Counted from the stretch's first letter, positions 39,996-49,810 are shown. The stretch: 64,000 bases of DNA from JAENVT01 sp963805445 (GCA_963805445.1 CAWDUI010000047.1:62001-126000), one strand, 5' to 3'. Notes: generated from the letters alone by a model not told the origin. Program-made: numbers and translations.

Positions 39996-40621
39996 GCAAT
40001 CCACCAGTCGCGGCACCAGAAACCGAACTGGCCCGATGGGCCCGCGACTTCGCCTACACGAACTGCCCGCAGCCGGTCGTCGCGCACAGCGAACGCAGCT
40101 TCCAGTTCGCCGCGTTGACAGCTCGCGCCGAGGAGGTCGAGGTCGACCTGGAGGTGCTGTACATCGGCACGATCCTGCACGACGTCGGGTTGGCGAACGT
40201 GTTCGACGGGCCCGAACGCTTTGAGATGCGCGGCGCCAACGTGGTGCGAACGCTGCTGCTCGAGGCAGGGATGGAACGAGGCCGCGCCGAGACGACCTGG
40301 GATGTGATCGCCCTGCATGCCTCGACCGCCATCGCTGCGCACAAGAGCGTCGAGACCCGCATCGCCAACCGAGGCATCAGCATCGACGTTCGTGGCGCCG
40401 GCGCCGAACACCTACCAGCGGCCGCGGTCCGAGCGGTGCTCGATACCTGGCCACGTCGGCAGTTCCCCGCAGCGTTCGGCGAGGTCTTGATCGACGAGGT
40501 GCGTGCGCACCCAGGGTCGGTGAGGTCGAGTTGGATGGAGTGCATCGCCGTGGCCCACGTCGCTGGGTTCGAGCCCACCGATTTCCTGGCAACACTCGAG
40601 TCGTCGGCGCATTTCGTCTGA
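39992..40621 (+). CDS. HD-domain phosphohydrolase-like protein
   Basis: The product is 209 aa. HD metal ligands are VVAHSERSFQFAA (first His), VLYIGTILHDVGLANVFDGP (the HD pair) and DVIALHASTAIAAHKSVETR (third His). The family includes cyanamide hydratase-like and nucleotide phosphohydrolases; the 'ILHDVGL' context is closer to the former. The overlapping micro-ORF precedes it. The MarR-MFS unit starts downstream. Confidence 0.85.
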   Translation: MSNPPVAAPETELARWARDFAYTNCPQPVVAHSERSFQFAALTARAEEVEVDLEVLYIGTILHDVGLANVFDGPERFEMRGANVVRTLLLEAGMERGRAETTWDVIALHASTAIAAHKSVETRIANRGISIDVRGAGAEHLPAAAVRAVLDTWPRRQFPAAFGEVLIDEVRAHPGSVRSSWMECIAVAHVAGFEPTDFLATLESSAHFV

Positions 40622-40623
40622 TC

Positions 40624-40661
40624 CGGCAATAATTAGTTCGACGAACGAACTATTTGCCGGT
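40624..40661. promoter_or_regulatory. inverted repeat, likely MarR operator
   Basis: The core is TAGTTCG-ACGAA-CGAACTA (40634-40652), a perfect 7-bp inverted repeat. It is flanked by CCGGCAA (left) and TTGCCGG (right), themselves complementary with a small spacing offset. The site lies just upstream of the MarR gene and directly after the HD-domain stop, as expected of an autoregulatory operator. Confidence 0.65.
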
Positions 40662-40727
40662 ACCCTGGCCACGTCCAAGCCAACGCCGACCACGACCACC
40701 ACCCGAGGTCCAGAAGCGCAGTTCGAG

Positions 40728-41145
40728 TTGGCCAACGCCCTGCGACCCACGGTGGCCCGCCTGGCACGCCGGTTGCGGCAGCAGGACCGGACCGGTCTCG
40801 GTCCGACGATGACCGCCGCGCTGGCTTCCATCGCCAAGCACGGCGGTCCGACCCATGGAGAGCTCGCCGACGATCGAACAGGTCGCTCCCCCGACCATCA
40901 CGTCCGTCGTCGGCAAGATGGAATCACTGGGTTTGGTCACCCGTGAATCCGATGCCAGCGATCGCCGGGTCACTCGCATCCGAGTCACCCCGGCGGGGGC
41001 CAAGTACCTCGACGAGGTCCGCAGTCGACGCACGTCGTGGCTGGCGACGCAACTGGCTTCGTTGACCGACGACGAACTGCGCCGGCTGACCGAGGCGGTC
41101 GACGTGTTGGCCAAGCTCGTCGACTGGACCGAGGAGGTCAGCTGA
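40728..41145 (+). CDS. MarR-family repressor (frameshift; start uncertain)
   Basis: About 139 aa. The reading is ANALRPTVARLARRLRQQDR, TAALASIAKHGGPTHGELAD, then after a shift near 40868 IEQVAPPTITSVVGKMESLG (recognition helix) and LVTRESDASDRRVTRIRVTP (wing), ending TEEVS. The TTG at 40728 is the first usable codon in frame; a real start a few residues further upstream is likely, since GPEAQFELAN also looks like protein. The stop is joined to the MFS start as TGATG. The inverted repeat at 40634-40652 is the probable binding site. Confidence 0.75.
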
Positions 41146-42426
41146 TGGCCGCCTCACCGCTCACCATCGACGCCCTCCCCGATCGGGTCAGGACGTTCGA
41201 CTCGTTGCGAGTTCGCAACTTCCGACTGTTCTTCAGCGGCCAACTGATCTCGCAGATCGGCAACTGGCTGACCCTGATCGCCCAGGCGCTGCTGGTGCTG
41301 AAGCTCACAGACAGCGGGTTCGCCCTCGGTCTGCTGGCCGCGTGCCAGTTCGGGCCGGTGCTGGTGCTGGGCGCGTGGTCCGGACTGGTCGCCGACCGCT
41401 CCGACAAGCGCAAGCTGTTGATGATCGTGCAGTCGTTCGCCATGCTGCAATCGTTCTCGCTGGCGTTCATCGCCTTCATGAACCACCCACCCGTCATGGC
41501 GATCTACGTGGTTGCGGTGCTCGGTGGCATCGCGACCGCGTTCGACAACCCGGCGCGCCGCGCTTACGTGGTGGAGATGGTCCCCGAGGCCAACGTCCAG
41601 AACGCGGTCAGCCTCAACAGCGCGTTGATGACCGGCTCCCGCGTGGTCGGCCCGGCGTTGGCCGGACTGCTGATCACGACGGTCGGCTACGGATGGACGT
41701 TTGCGACCGACGGCGTGTCGTATCTCGCCGTGATCCTCGGGCTGTTCATGATTCGCACTCGGGAGAACCGGCCGCACACGGTGACGCCGCGCGGTAAGGG
41801 GCAGGTACGCGAGGGCATGCGCTACGTACGCACCATGCCGGAGCTGTTCGTCCCCTTGGTGATGATGACCATCGTCGGCACGTTCGCCTTCAACTTCCAG
41901 ACGGTCATGCCGTTGCTCGTCAAGCGTACGTTGCACGGCACCACCCGAACGTTCACCTTGATCTACAGCGTGATCAGCGTCGGCTCGCTGGTCGGCGCCC
42001 TGCTGTCGGCGCGGCGTTCATCGGTCAGTGTGCGCCACATCATCTGGTCGACCTACGCATTCGGTGCGTCGATGCTGCTGCTGGCCGTCACACCGAACGT
42101 CCCGCTCACCTATCCCATCGGCGCCCTCGTCGGAATCTCCAGCATCACCTTCATGACGACTTCGACCGCAATCGTGCAGCTGCGTGCGGATCCGTCGATG
42201 CGCGGCCGCGTCCTGGCGCTGCAGGCAATCGTGTTCCTCGGCAGCACCCCGATCGGTGGGCCCGATCCTGGGTTGGGTGTGCGAGCACTTCGGGGCGCGC
42301 TTCGGCGTGGCCATCGGTGGCGTGTCGGCGATCGTCGCCGGCGTCTACGGCATGCGGGCGGTACGGGTCAGGAAAGCGGCGACCTCGACCACGGTCGACG
42401 TCGGCATGGCCACCGCTCGTTCCTAA
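41145..42426 (+). CDS. MFS transporter, probable efflux pump (frameshift)
   Basis: About 426 aa. The first membrane segment is FRLFFSGQLISQIGNWLTLI, the MFS motif A variant is VADRSDKRKLLMIVQ, and the DHA-type block is GIATAFDNPARRAYVVEMVP, as in enterobactin/EntS-like exporters. The frame shifts near 42262 (GGTGGGCCCGATCC, one extra base). The end then reads GWVCEHFGARFGVAIGGVSA. The start shares one base with the MarR stop, so the pump is controlled together with the repressor; a toxic ligand is the likely signal. Confidence 0.88.
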
Positions 42427-42433
42427 GGGGCTG

Positions 42434-42451
42434 CCCGGGCTCGATCCCGGG
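42434..42451 (+). terminator. short GC hairpin after the MFS gene
   Basis: CCCGGG-CTCGAT-CCCGGG forms a 6-bp GC stem, followed by GTGGTGTTTG with a small T run. It lies 8 bases past the MFS stop. Confidence 0.45.
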
Positions 42452-42701
42452 TGGTGTTTGCCCAGGTGGGACGTGATTTCGAGGACCCGAAACATGTCAC
42501 CCATTCGGGCGTTGTTGTGGCGTTCGTGGGGTAGAAATCGAAACGTTCCGGCAGACTCGTTCGTGTCATTGCTTCACGTATCCGTAACAATTGTCATGTG
42601 TTCGTAATATTGGCGGGACGAAGACGGTCCTCATGGGACGACCATCGACGTTCGCACGCCTGAACACATTCGGCAATCGAACCGAAGGAGACAGACACCT
42701 C

Positions 42702-43565
42702 ATGATCGACACATTCGACCATGAAATTCAGGTCCTGCCAGATCGGCTGGATCGCCAGCCATCCCGCCGGAGGATCGATCACCGGGCAGGCGTGGTCCTC
42801 TTGCCGCTCCGGTTGTTCCTCGCTGCCGGCTGGCTTCGTGCGGCAGCCGAGAAGTTGATCGACCGCCAATGGTGGACGGGCAACAAGCTCCGCACCTTCC
42901 TCACCAACCAGCATGACGAAGCCCTGCCGTTCTTCCGGCCGGTGATGGACCACCTCATCGCGCCAGGAGCGCAAACCGTGGCGATCATCGTCGTGCTGAC
43001 ACAACTCGGCTGCGGATTGGCCATCGCCTTCGGCAGGCCATTGCGCCTCGCCCTGCGCTGGGCGGTACTGCTCAACGTCGTGTTCATCATGGCCGGCAAG
43101 GTGAACCCGTCGGCGTTCTACCTCGTCATGGAGATCGTGCTGCTGTTCGCCGTTGCGGACGGCACGATGGGTGTCCGCCCGACCTCACCGTCGCGAAAGA
43201 CGTTCGCACTGGCGGCCCTCTCGACCACCGCGGCGATTGCCATGGTGCCGTTCATCCGCACGATCGAGCCGGCAAAGGTCATCGAGGATCCGGCAATGAT
43301 GCTCGTGTTCCTGGGCGTCATCGTCGCCGTCACCCTGGTGGCTCGGCGAGCAGCGCACCGTCCCGATCACGTCACCTACCCGCAGCGGTTGTGGACGACG
43401 TGGGCGGCCGGGTGGATGCATGCCAAGCCGCGCCACCGTGTGATCAGCGACCTCGAACAGTGGTACGCCATGCCGAGCACCGGCTTCGCACCACCACGCC
43501 CTGGCACTGCCGTTTCGGTCCCCCGTCCGCTGTCGCCGCCGACGTATCCCACGACGGCGAAATGA
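42702..43565 (+). CDS. DoxX/DoxD-like membrane protein
   Basis: The product is 287 aa; the start is ATG 42702 with GAAGGAG 11 bases upstream. The DoxX block is PLRLFLAAGWLRAAAEKLID, then QWWTGNKLRTFLTNQHDEAL (quinone/thiol-side loop) and AIIVVLTQLGCGLAIAFGRP. Four membrane segments, with a further pair at about 190-245, and a Pro-rich tail. DoxX proteins take part in thiosulfate:quinone or other membrane redox reactions, so a link to the sulfur genes 5 kb away is possible but is inference only. Confidence 0.8.
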   Translation: MIDTFDHEIQVLPDRLDRQPSRRRIDHRAGVVLLPLRLFLAAGWLRAAAEKLIDRQWWTGNKLRTFLTNQHDEALPFFRPVMDHLIAPGAQTVAIIVVLTQLGCGLAIAFGRPLRLALRWAVLLNVVFIMAGKVNPSAFYLVMEIVLLFAVADGTMGVRPTSPSRKTFALAALSTTAAIAMVPFIRTIEPAKVIEDPAMMLVFLGVIVAVTLVARRAAHRPDHVTYPQRLWTTWAAGWMHAKPRHRVISDLEQWYAMPSTGFAPPRPGTAVSVPRPLSPPTYPTTAK

Positions 43566-43631
43566 CCTGAACTCCGCCACGCCTCGACAGCAGGAGGCAA
43601 CAGCCGATTCGGCGGAACTAGATTGGACTCC

Positions 43632-45342
43632 GTGTTCGGCGCAGTGGATACCCCATTACTGCGCCGGATACGCGAGTCCGTCATCGGTGATGACCAGGTG
43701 ATGGATGGCCCGTATGGGCCTCACCGGATCACCTACGCCGACTACACCGCCTCCGGACGTGCGCTCAGCTTCATCGAGGACTTCATCCGCGACGAGGTGT
43801 TGCCACGGTACGCGAACACGCATACGGAGTCATCGGGCACCGGGCTGCAGACGACGCGTCTGCGCGAGGACGCTCGTCGCATCATCAGCGATGCCGTCGG
43901 CGCCGACGCCGAGTGTTGCGTGATCTTCTGCGGGTCCGGCGCAACGGGGGCGGTCGACAAGCTGATCGGCATCATGAACCTTCGACTGCCGGCCGATCTC
44001 GACGACCGCTATCACCTGTCGGACTGCATCCCCGAGGCCGAACGGCCGGTGATCTTCGTCGGACCGTTCGAGCATCACTCCAACGAAGTCCCGTGGCGCG
44101 AATCGATCGGCGACGTGGTCACCATCCCCGAAGACGCCGACGGCCACATCGATCTGGCTCGGCTGGAGGCGGAGTTGATCGCCCACGCCGATCGCTCCGT
44201 GAAGATCGGCTCGTTCTCGGCGGCCTCGAACGTGACCGGCATCGTGTCCAACACCTGCGCCATCGCCGATCTGCTGCATCGCCATGGGGCGCTCTCGTTC
44301 TGGGACTTCGCCGCCGCCGCGCCGTACATCGCCATCGACATGTACCCGCAGTGTGCAGAACACCCGCTGGCCTACAAGGACGCTGTGTTCCTCAGTCCTC
44401 ACAAGTTCGTCGGTGGGCCGGGAACCCCGGGCGTGCTCGTGGTCCGTCGCTCGTTGCTGCACAACCGCGTTCCCGACGTCGTCGGCGGCGGAACCGTTGC
44501 GTACGTCAACCCCACCGAGCACCGCTACCTCGACGATCCGGTGCACCGCGAGGAGGGTGGCACGCCGGCCATCATCGAGTCGATTCGCGCCGGAATGGTG
44601 TTCCAGTTGAAGCAGGCCGTTGGCGTCGACACCATCAAGCAGCTCGAGGAGTCGTACTGGCGGCGCGCCGTTGCTCGGTGGTCGGCCAATCCGGCGATGC
44701 AGGTGCTCGGCAACACCCACTCCGACCGGTTGTCGATCTTGTCGTTCGTCATCAGGCGGCCGGGCGGTCGCTACCTCCATCACAACTTCGTCGTTGCTCT
44801 GCTCAGCGATCTGTTCGGCATCCAGTCGCGGGGAGGCTGCTCGTGCGCCGGCCCGTATGGCCACCGCCTGCTCGGTATCGACATCGAGCGATCGCACGAG
44901 TTCGAGCGCGAGATCACCCAGGGGTGCGAAGGGCATCAAGCCCGGGTGGACTCGCGTCAGCTTCAACTACTTCATCTCCGAGACCGTGTTCCAATACCTC
45001 GTCGACGCGGTCGACCTCGTCGCCGAGCACGGATGGAAGCTGCTCCCCGAGTACCGGTTCAACCCCGCATCGGGTCTGTGGCGCCATCACGACGGGCCGA
45101 TCGAGCCGCCGCTGCGCCTCTCGCAGCTGTCGTACGATCCGGCGACCGGCGACCTGCTCCGGCCGGTGGTCGATCGTGCCCGAGCCCCGGAAGAGGCGCT
45201 CGCCGGGTATCTCGATGCAGCGCGAGCGCGATTCGACGCGGCGACGTCGTGGACACAGACGAGCCCGCACGCCGGGGCACTCTCGGCGGAGTTCGAGCAC
45301 CTGCGTTGGTTCGACCTCCCCGACGAGTCCCTCGTGGACTGA
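43632..45342 (+). CDS. class V aminotransferase / cysteine-desulfurase-like PLP enzyme (frameshift)
   Basis: About 570 aa, longer than a usual NifS/SufS enzyme. PLP-site blocks are FCGSGATGAVDKLIGIMNLR, GPFEHHSNEVPWRES, HGALSFWDFAAAAPYIAIDM (Asp for the pyridine N) and AVFLSPHKFVGGPGTPGVLV with the Schiff-base Lys in SPHKF. A possible catalytic Cys lies in FGIQSRGGCSCAGPYGHRLL. The frame shifts near 44922 (CAGGGGTGCG, one extra G) and continues GAKGIKPGWTRVSFNYFISE to a stop at 45342. A TTG at 43623 is an alternative start. The Rieske oxygenase follows after 15 bases, so the two probably act on the same substrate. Confidence 0.82.
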
Positions 45343-45357
45343 CCGAAAGGCACGAAC

Positions 45358-46586
45358 GTGGACGACCAGTACCTCGCTCGCTTCCGCGAACGCTCGGCCT
45401 ACGAGGCGGCCCGTACCGGCCCTCCGGAGGGCTTTCCCAAGCTGCGCGACCTGCCGCTCGGCCGCTACACCGATCCCACGTTCAGCGACCTGGAGGACGA
45501 GCACCTGTTCAAGCGAACGTGGCTCTACGCGGCTCATGAGTCCGAGCTGCCGGCGGCGGGCAGCTACGCGGTGCGCGACATCGCCGGCGCCAACATCTTG
45601 CTGACGCGAGGTGACGACGGCGTGGTCCGGGCGTTCTACAACGCATGCCGGCACCGCGGCGCACCAGTCGTACGCGAAGAATGCGGCAAGGCCCGGGCGC
45701 TGATCTGCCAGTTCCACTCCTGGAGTACGACCTGTGCGGCGAACTGGTCAGGGTGCCCGACGAGCGCGACTTCGTCGACCTCGACACGTCGGAACGAGGG
45801 CTGCCTGGCGTGCGATGCGAGGCATGGGGAGGGTGGTACTTCGTCAACCTCGACACCGATGCCGAGCCGTTGCTCGACTGGCTGGCGCCGCTGCCATCAC
45901 TGCTGCCCGAGGTCGCTGCCGCGCCGTTCCGGGTGATCGACGTCAAGAAGGTCGAGCTCGGATGCAACTGGAAGATCCTCGCCGAGGCCTTCTTGGAGGT
46001 GTACCACGCTCGAACCATCCATCCGAAGACCGTCGGCCCCAGCCTCGACACACGTGGGACGGTGATCACGCTCTACGACCACGGCCACCAGTCAATGGTC
46101 TCGCCCGTCAACCGCGGCGCTCGCGGCGACAACCGCGAACTGCTGCCGGTGTTCGAGGGTGCGACCAAGTTGTTCGTCGACGGCGATGTGCAACCCGCGT
46201 ACGGGTTCTTCCCGAACCTCATCACCCCGTTCGATGCTCGTGGCTTCCCGTTCCTGGTCTTCTGGCCCCTGGCCATCGACCGTACCCGGCTCGACATCAC
46301 CTGGTTCGCCGCCGACTGGGGCGAGGGGGAGATGCCGGCCGAGCAGGCCGAGATCTGGAAGCAGCGGCTGAGCCGGTTCGACATCGTGATGGACGAGGAC
46401 TACGAGAACCTCGAGCCGATCCAGCGCTCGATGGAATCCGCTGCCCACGGCGGTCAGGCGATCAACTACCAAGAGCGCCGCATCTGGCACGTTCAGGCGT
46501 GGATCGACAAGGTGATCGGCGCCGAGCGCATCCCGGAGCACCTGCGCGTCGCCGACCTGCTCGCCGATTGGGTCGAACCGTCGTAA
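45358..46586 (+). CDS. Rieske-type aromatic ring-hydroxylating oxygenase α subunit (frameshift)
   Basis: About 409 aa from a GTG. The [2Fe-2S] site is CRHRGAPVV (Cys-x-His) and CQFHSW(E)YDLCGELV (Cys-x-x-His); one G is missing in the Trp-Glu codons near 45722. The mononuclear iron site is seen in NWKILAEAFLEVYHARTIHP (the two His and a downstream Asp near FDIVMDEDYENLEPIQRSME). It inserts O2 into an unknown substrate using electrons from a separate reductase, which is not encoded nearby. The preceding aminotransferase is 15 bases away. Confidence 0.88.
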
Positions 46587-46683
46587 CCGGTCAGCGTCAA
46601 CCCGCACCGAGTTGGTGTGGAGTGTTCGGCGCACGCCCGGGTACCTCGAGACACTCCACAGCGCCCTCGCGGCCGGCGATCGA

Positions 46684-47484
46684 TCAGCCGCGCCGGACCG
46701 ACTGACCTCCGTCAACTGGCAGGAGCACGCCGGTGATGAACTTCGCCTCGTCCGACGCCAAGAACAGCGCCGCGTGCGCAACGTCCCACGCCGTGCCCAT
46801 CTTGCGGCCCAGCGGCACGCTGGAGTCACGTTCGGCGATGAGACTGTCCCGGTCGATACCACGCGCCCCGGAGATCCCCTCGATGGCCATCGGCGTGTTC
46901 ATCAGTCCCGGCAAGATCGCGTTGACCCGGATTCCATGGCGGGCGACGCCCATGGCCAGGTGCTGGGTCAGCGTGTTCACGCCCGCCTTGGATATCTGGT
47001 AGGCGGCCGTGTTGGTCGAGCAGATCGATGCAATCGATGAGATGTTGACGATTGCGCCGCGCCCAGCGGCTCGCATCACGGGGATCACCGCCTTGCACGT
47101 GCGCCACATGGCCGACAGGTTGACGTCGAAGATCCGCTGCCACGCGTCCTCCTCGACTCGGGTCGCAGGCTGATCACCTCCGCCGATCCCGACGTTGTTG
47201 TGCAGAACGTCGAGCGCGCCGAACAACGACAGGGCCGCTGTCGGGATCGTCGCACACGAGGTGACATCAGTGATGTCTGAGCGATGGGCGATCGCCTCCC
47301 CACCCTCATCGCGGATGATCGTCACCGTGTCTTCTGCCGACGCGAGATCTCGATCGACGACCAGCACACGAGCGCCTTCGCGCGCATAGAGGACCGCCGA
47401 GGCGCGTCCGTTGCCGATCGTCTGGCCGGCCGTCTGCCCGCCACCGACGACCACGACCACTTTCCCGTGCATTCGATCCCCCAT
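46684..47484 (-). CDS. short-chain dehydrogenase/reductase
   Basis: The product is 266 aa. The cofactor motif is VVVVGGGQTAGQTIGNGRAS, the NAG-like motif is LHNNVGIGGGDQ, and the catalytic residues are the Ser of NISSIASICS and the Tyr-Lys of AAYQISKAGVNTL. The C-terminus is typical (FITGVLLPVDGGQSVRRG). The ATG at 47484 (MGDRMHGKV) is chosen; MHGKV at 47472 is equally possible. Adjacent to the methyltransferase of the sulfur cluster but without its own operator. Confidence 0.85.
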   Translation of the reverse strand: MGDRMHGKVVVVVGGGQTAGQTIGNGRASAVLYAREGARVLVVDRDLASAEDTVTIIRDEGGEAIAHRSDITDVTSCATIPTAALSLFGALDVLHNNVGIGGGDQPATRVEEDAWQRIFDVNLSAMWRTCKAVIPVMRAAGRGAIVNISSIASICSTNTAAYQISKAGVNTLTQHLAMGVARHGIRVNAILPGLMNTPMAIEGISGARGIDRDSLIAERDSSVPLGRKMGTAWDVAHAALFLASDEAKFITGVLLPVDGGQSVRRG

Positions 47485-47531
47485 CGGGGCGACCCTAATT
47501 GCAGGCGACCGATGTCTTGGAGCGCTGGGAC

Positions 47532-48148
47532 TCACCCGGGCTTGCGGGCGATGACCTGCACGACCGATCCGAGCCCGGTGTGACCAGGCCCCTCGACGAC
47601 GATTCTGTCGAGTTCTCGAGCGTGCACCTGATCGAGCCCACGGAGCTCGTCGCCCAATGCTGCGAGGGTCATCGTCATCTCGGGCGTCGATGGTCCGCCG
47701 GTGCCGCGGCCGACCTGTGCGGGCGTGTAGGCCTCGAGCAGGAACACGCCGCCGGGCTTCAGCGCGGCCACCACGCGCCCATGCAAGCTTCGACGGATCG
47801 GCGGTGGCATGTGCGCAAAGATCGAGACCACGGCGTCCCAACGGGCGGTACCGATGTCGAACGTCTCGAGATCGCCCACCACCGCATCGACCTCGACGCC
47901 CCGCTGCTCGGCGAGTCGCAACGTCTTGGCGACACCGGCCGGGGCAAGATCGACGCTGTGCACGTCGTAGCCGCGCTCAGCGAGGAAGACAGCATTGCGC
48001 CCCTCTCCTTCGGCCAGGCACAGCACCGATCCCTGCGGCAACTGGGTCACGTTGTCGCGAAGGAACTCATTGGGTTCGGTGCCGAACAGATAGGCATCGG
48101 TGCTGAACCGCTCTCCCAGAGTCCGCGTGGCGTCACCGGCTCCGACAT
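47532..48148 (-). CDS. class I SAM-dependent methyltransferase, TehB/thiol methyltransferase-like (frameshift)
   Basis: About 206 aa. It starts MSEPVTPRGLWE, then after a shift near 48112 RFSTDAYLFGTEPNEFLRDN, TQLPQGSVLCLAEGEGRNAV (SAM motif I) and ERGYDVHSVDLAPAGVAKTL; the end is VQVIARKPG. It resembles tellurite/thiopurine methyltransferases. The start lies 2 bases after the stop of the CstR-like repressor, so both are read from the operator at 48458-48475. A role in methylating reactive sulfur or metalloid compounds fits that context. Confidence 0.8.
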
Positions 48149-48150
48149 CG

Positions 48151-48420
48151 TCAGGCCATCTTCATGAACATCTTTTGCACCTCGGGCAACGCGTAGCCAT
48201 CAGCGGCCGCTCGCTCGGGATCCGACACACACCACGTCAGACCCGCTGCCACCAGCAGGAATCCGGCCTGTTCGAGTGCTTTCGTGACCGCCGAGAGCTG
48301 CGTCACGATCTCGCGGCAATCACGACCCTCGGCCAACATCTGTTGGACTCCGCGCACCTGCCCTTCGGCGCGACGCAATCGCTTGGTGAGGTCGGCAACT
48401 GTCTCTTCAGGTAGCTCCAT
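48151..48420 (-). CDS. CsoR-family repressor of the persulfide-sensing CstR type
   Basis: The product is 89 aa. The four-helix CsoR/FrmR (DUF156) fold is seen in LTKRLRRAEGQVRGVQQMLA and RDCREIVTQLSAVTKALEQA. Cys35 and Cys64 are present, but the copper-ligand His four residues before the second Cys is Gly60, and the protein contains no His at all. Copper CsoR and formaldehyde or nickel sensors need that His; the two-Cys arrangement is that of CstR, which forms di- to tetrasulfide links with persulfides and then leaves DNA. Six palindromes in the neighbouring promoters are its probable sites. The methyltransferase follows in the same operon. Confidence 0.85.
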   Translation of the reverse strand: MELPEETVADLTKRLRRAEGQVRGVQQMLAEGRDCREIVTQLSAVTKALEQAGFLLVAAGLTWCVSDPERAAADGYALPEVQKMFMKMA

Positions 48421-48457
48421 GAGCGTGACTTTCTCGTTGGTCTCGGTCGGCCAGAAC

Positions 48458-48475
48458 TATACCCCACCGGGTACC
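48458..48475. promoter_or_regulatory. CstR-type operator, site A
   Basis: TATACCCCACCGGGTACC contains ATACCC-CACC-GGGTAC, one mismatch from the palindrome. It lies 38 bases upstream of the repressor start and so suggests autoregulation. Confidence 0.75.
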
Positions 48476-48526
48476 ACCACCGGTTGCAGCGACAAGGGAA
48501 GTTCCGACCAATGGCCCTATTCGATG

Positions 48527-48542
48527 ATACCCCGGTGGGTAT
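48527..48542. promoter_or_regulatory. CstR-type operator, site B
   Basis: ATACCC-CGGT-GGGTAT is a perfect palindrome, 42 bases upstream of the AhpD-like gene and divergent from site A. Together the two sites cover both promoters of this intergenic region. Confidence 0.8.
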
Positions 48543-48583
48543 AACTTCATCAGTGGTACCAGCGTCACGAAAGAGGTCCAGAC

Positions 48584-48967
48584 ATGAGCGAGAACGGCTA
48601 CGGCAAGGAAGTCCTGGACGAGCTTCGCCCGCTCCATCGGGAGCTTCGCCACGCGATCCCCGACGTATACAAGGGTTTCGGTGAGTTTCACCACGCGGCA
48701 TTCGCGCCGGGCGCGCTCGACGCCAAGATCAAGGAACTGATCGCTATGGCCATCGGCGTGATCCAGCGCTGCGATGGCTGCATTGCGTCGCACGCCGACG
48801 GCGCTGCACGCGCCGGCGCAACCCGGCAGGAGGCGGCCGAGGCGATCGGCGTTGCCATGCTGATGAACGGCGGCCCCGCCACCATCTACGGCCCACGCGC
48901 ATACGCCGCATTCTGCGAGTTCGCCGTACGCGGCGACCGCTGCGGCCTGAGACGATCCGACCGCTAA
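48584..48967 (+). CDS. carboxymuconolactone decarboxylase / AhpD-like protein
   Basis: The product is 127 aa. The AhpD core is GALDAKIKELIAMAIGVIQR then CDGCIASHADGAARAGATRQ, with the CxxC redox pair (CDGC) and the following His. It is a thiol-disulfide-active family that can act as a peroxidase partner. The C-terminus (AAFCEFAVRGDRCGLRRSDR) adds two Cys, although a shift near the end is possible. Operator B upstream places it under the CstR-like repressor, so persulfide reduction or defence is a reasonable guess. Confidence 0.85.
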   Translation: MSENGYGKEVLDELRPLHRELRHAIPDVYKGFGEFHHAAFAPGALDAKIKELIAMAIGVIQRCDGCIASHADGAARAGATRQEAAEAIGVAMLMNGGPATIYGPRAYAAFCEFAVRGDRCGLRRSDR

Positions 48968-49723
48968 GCCGGCACTGGCGTGCGGGTGTCGATGACGCCC
49001 GCCGGTGCTCGCCGGCGGTGCGGCCGGGACCGGTGCCGACGCTGGTCGGCGGCGGGTGACGCGGGAGTGATGCTCCGCGATGTACCGCTGACCGGACAGC
49101 TCGGAGATGCGCTCCATCACCTGGTTCGTCAGCGCACGCGCCGCGCTGCGGCGACTGTTCATCTCGACATCGTGCGCCGTGAACGGAGCCCCGATCGAGA
49201 CCGAACATGCCCCCGGACGCGGCAGGCGGGCACCAGGCGGTTGGATGTCCCGAGTTCCGACGATGCCGACGGGCAGGATCGGGCAACCCACCGCGATCGC
49301 CAGACGTGCTGCACCGATGTACCCACGGTGCAGATGGCCGTCACGCGATCGTGTTCCTTCCGGAAAGATGCACAGCAATGCTCCGCCGCGCAGAACGGCA
49401 GCGGCGGCATCGAGCGCAACCGTTGCCCTCGCCGGATTGTCCCGATCGATGGGGATCATCCCCATTGCCGGAAACAGCCGCCGCGTCTTCCACGAGTCGA
49501 GGTACTCGGCCTTGCCGATGAAGTAGACCGGCCGGTCGACCGTCATCATCATCACAACTGCGTCGAAGAAGCTGAGGTGGTTGGCGCACAGCACCGCCGG
49601 CCCCTCGCTCGGAACCGACTCGGTCCCCGTGACGCTCACCGGCCACAGCCGTCGAAGAGGCGCACGCAGCACAGTGCGCGTTGCACGCTGGAGCACTGGG
49701 CCTTGCAGTTGATCTCGTCGCAT
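48964..49723 (-). CDS. lysophospholipid acyltransferase (PlsC-type; probable frameshift at the 3' end)
   Basis: About 250 aa from ATG 49723 (RRDQLQGPVLQRATRTVLRA); a GTG at 49762 is an alternative start. PlsC motifs: VLCANHLSFFDAVVMMMTVD (the H-x4-D, NHLSFFD), LCIFPEGTRSRDG (glycerol-phosphate site) and GCPILPVGIVGTRDIQPPGA. The apparent frame continues without stop into the repressor region; a shift near 49015 gives the tail IDTRTPVPA and a stop at 48964, overlapping the AhpD-like gene end. It would acylate lysophosphatidate. The link to the sulfur genes is only positional. Confidence 0.75.
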
Positions 49724-49810
49724 GAGACGCAGTGTGCGCTTCGGACTTTTCCGCAATGTCACGGGGAGGTGAATGCCGCGTCCGCCCTGCCTGCGACGGG
49801 TATCGGCCGG

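Noticed and set aside
48151..48420. Copper-sensing CsoR
   Set aside because: The ligand His is Gly and the protein lacks His altogether; no copper ATPase or chaperone is encoded nearby.
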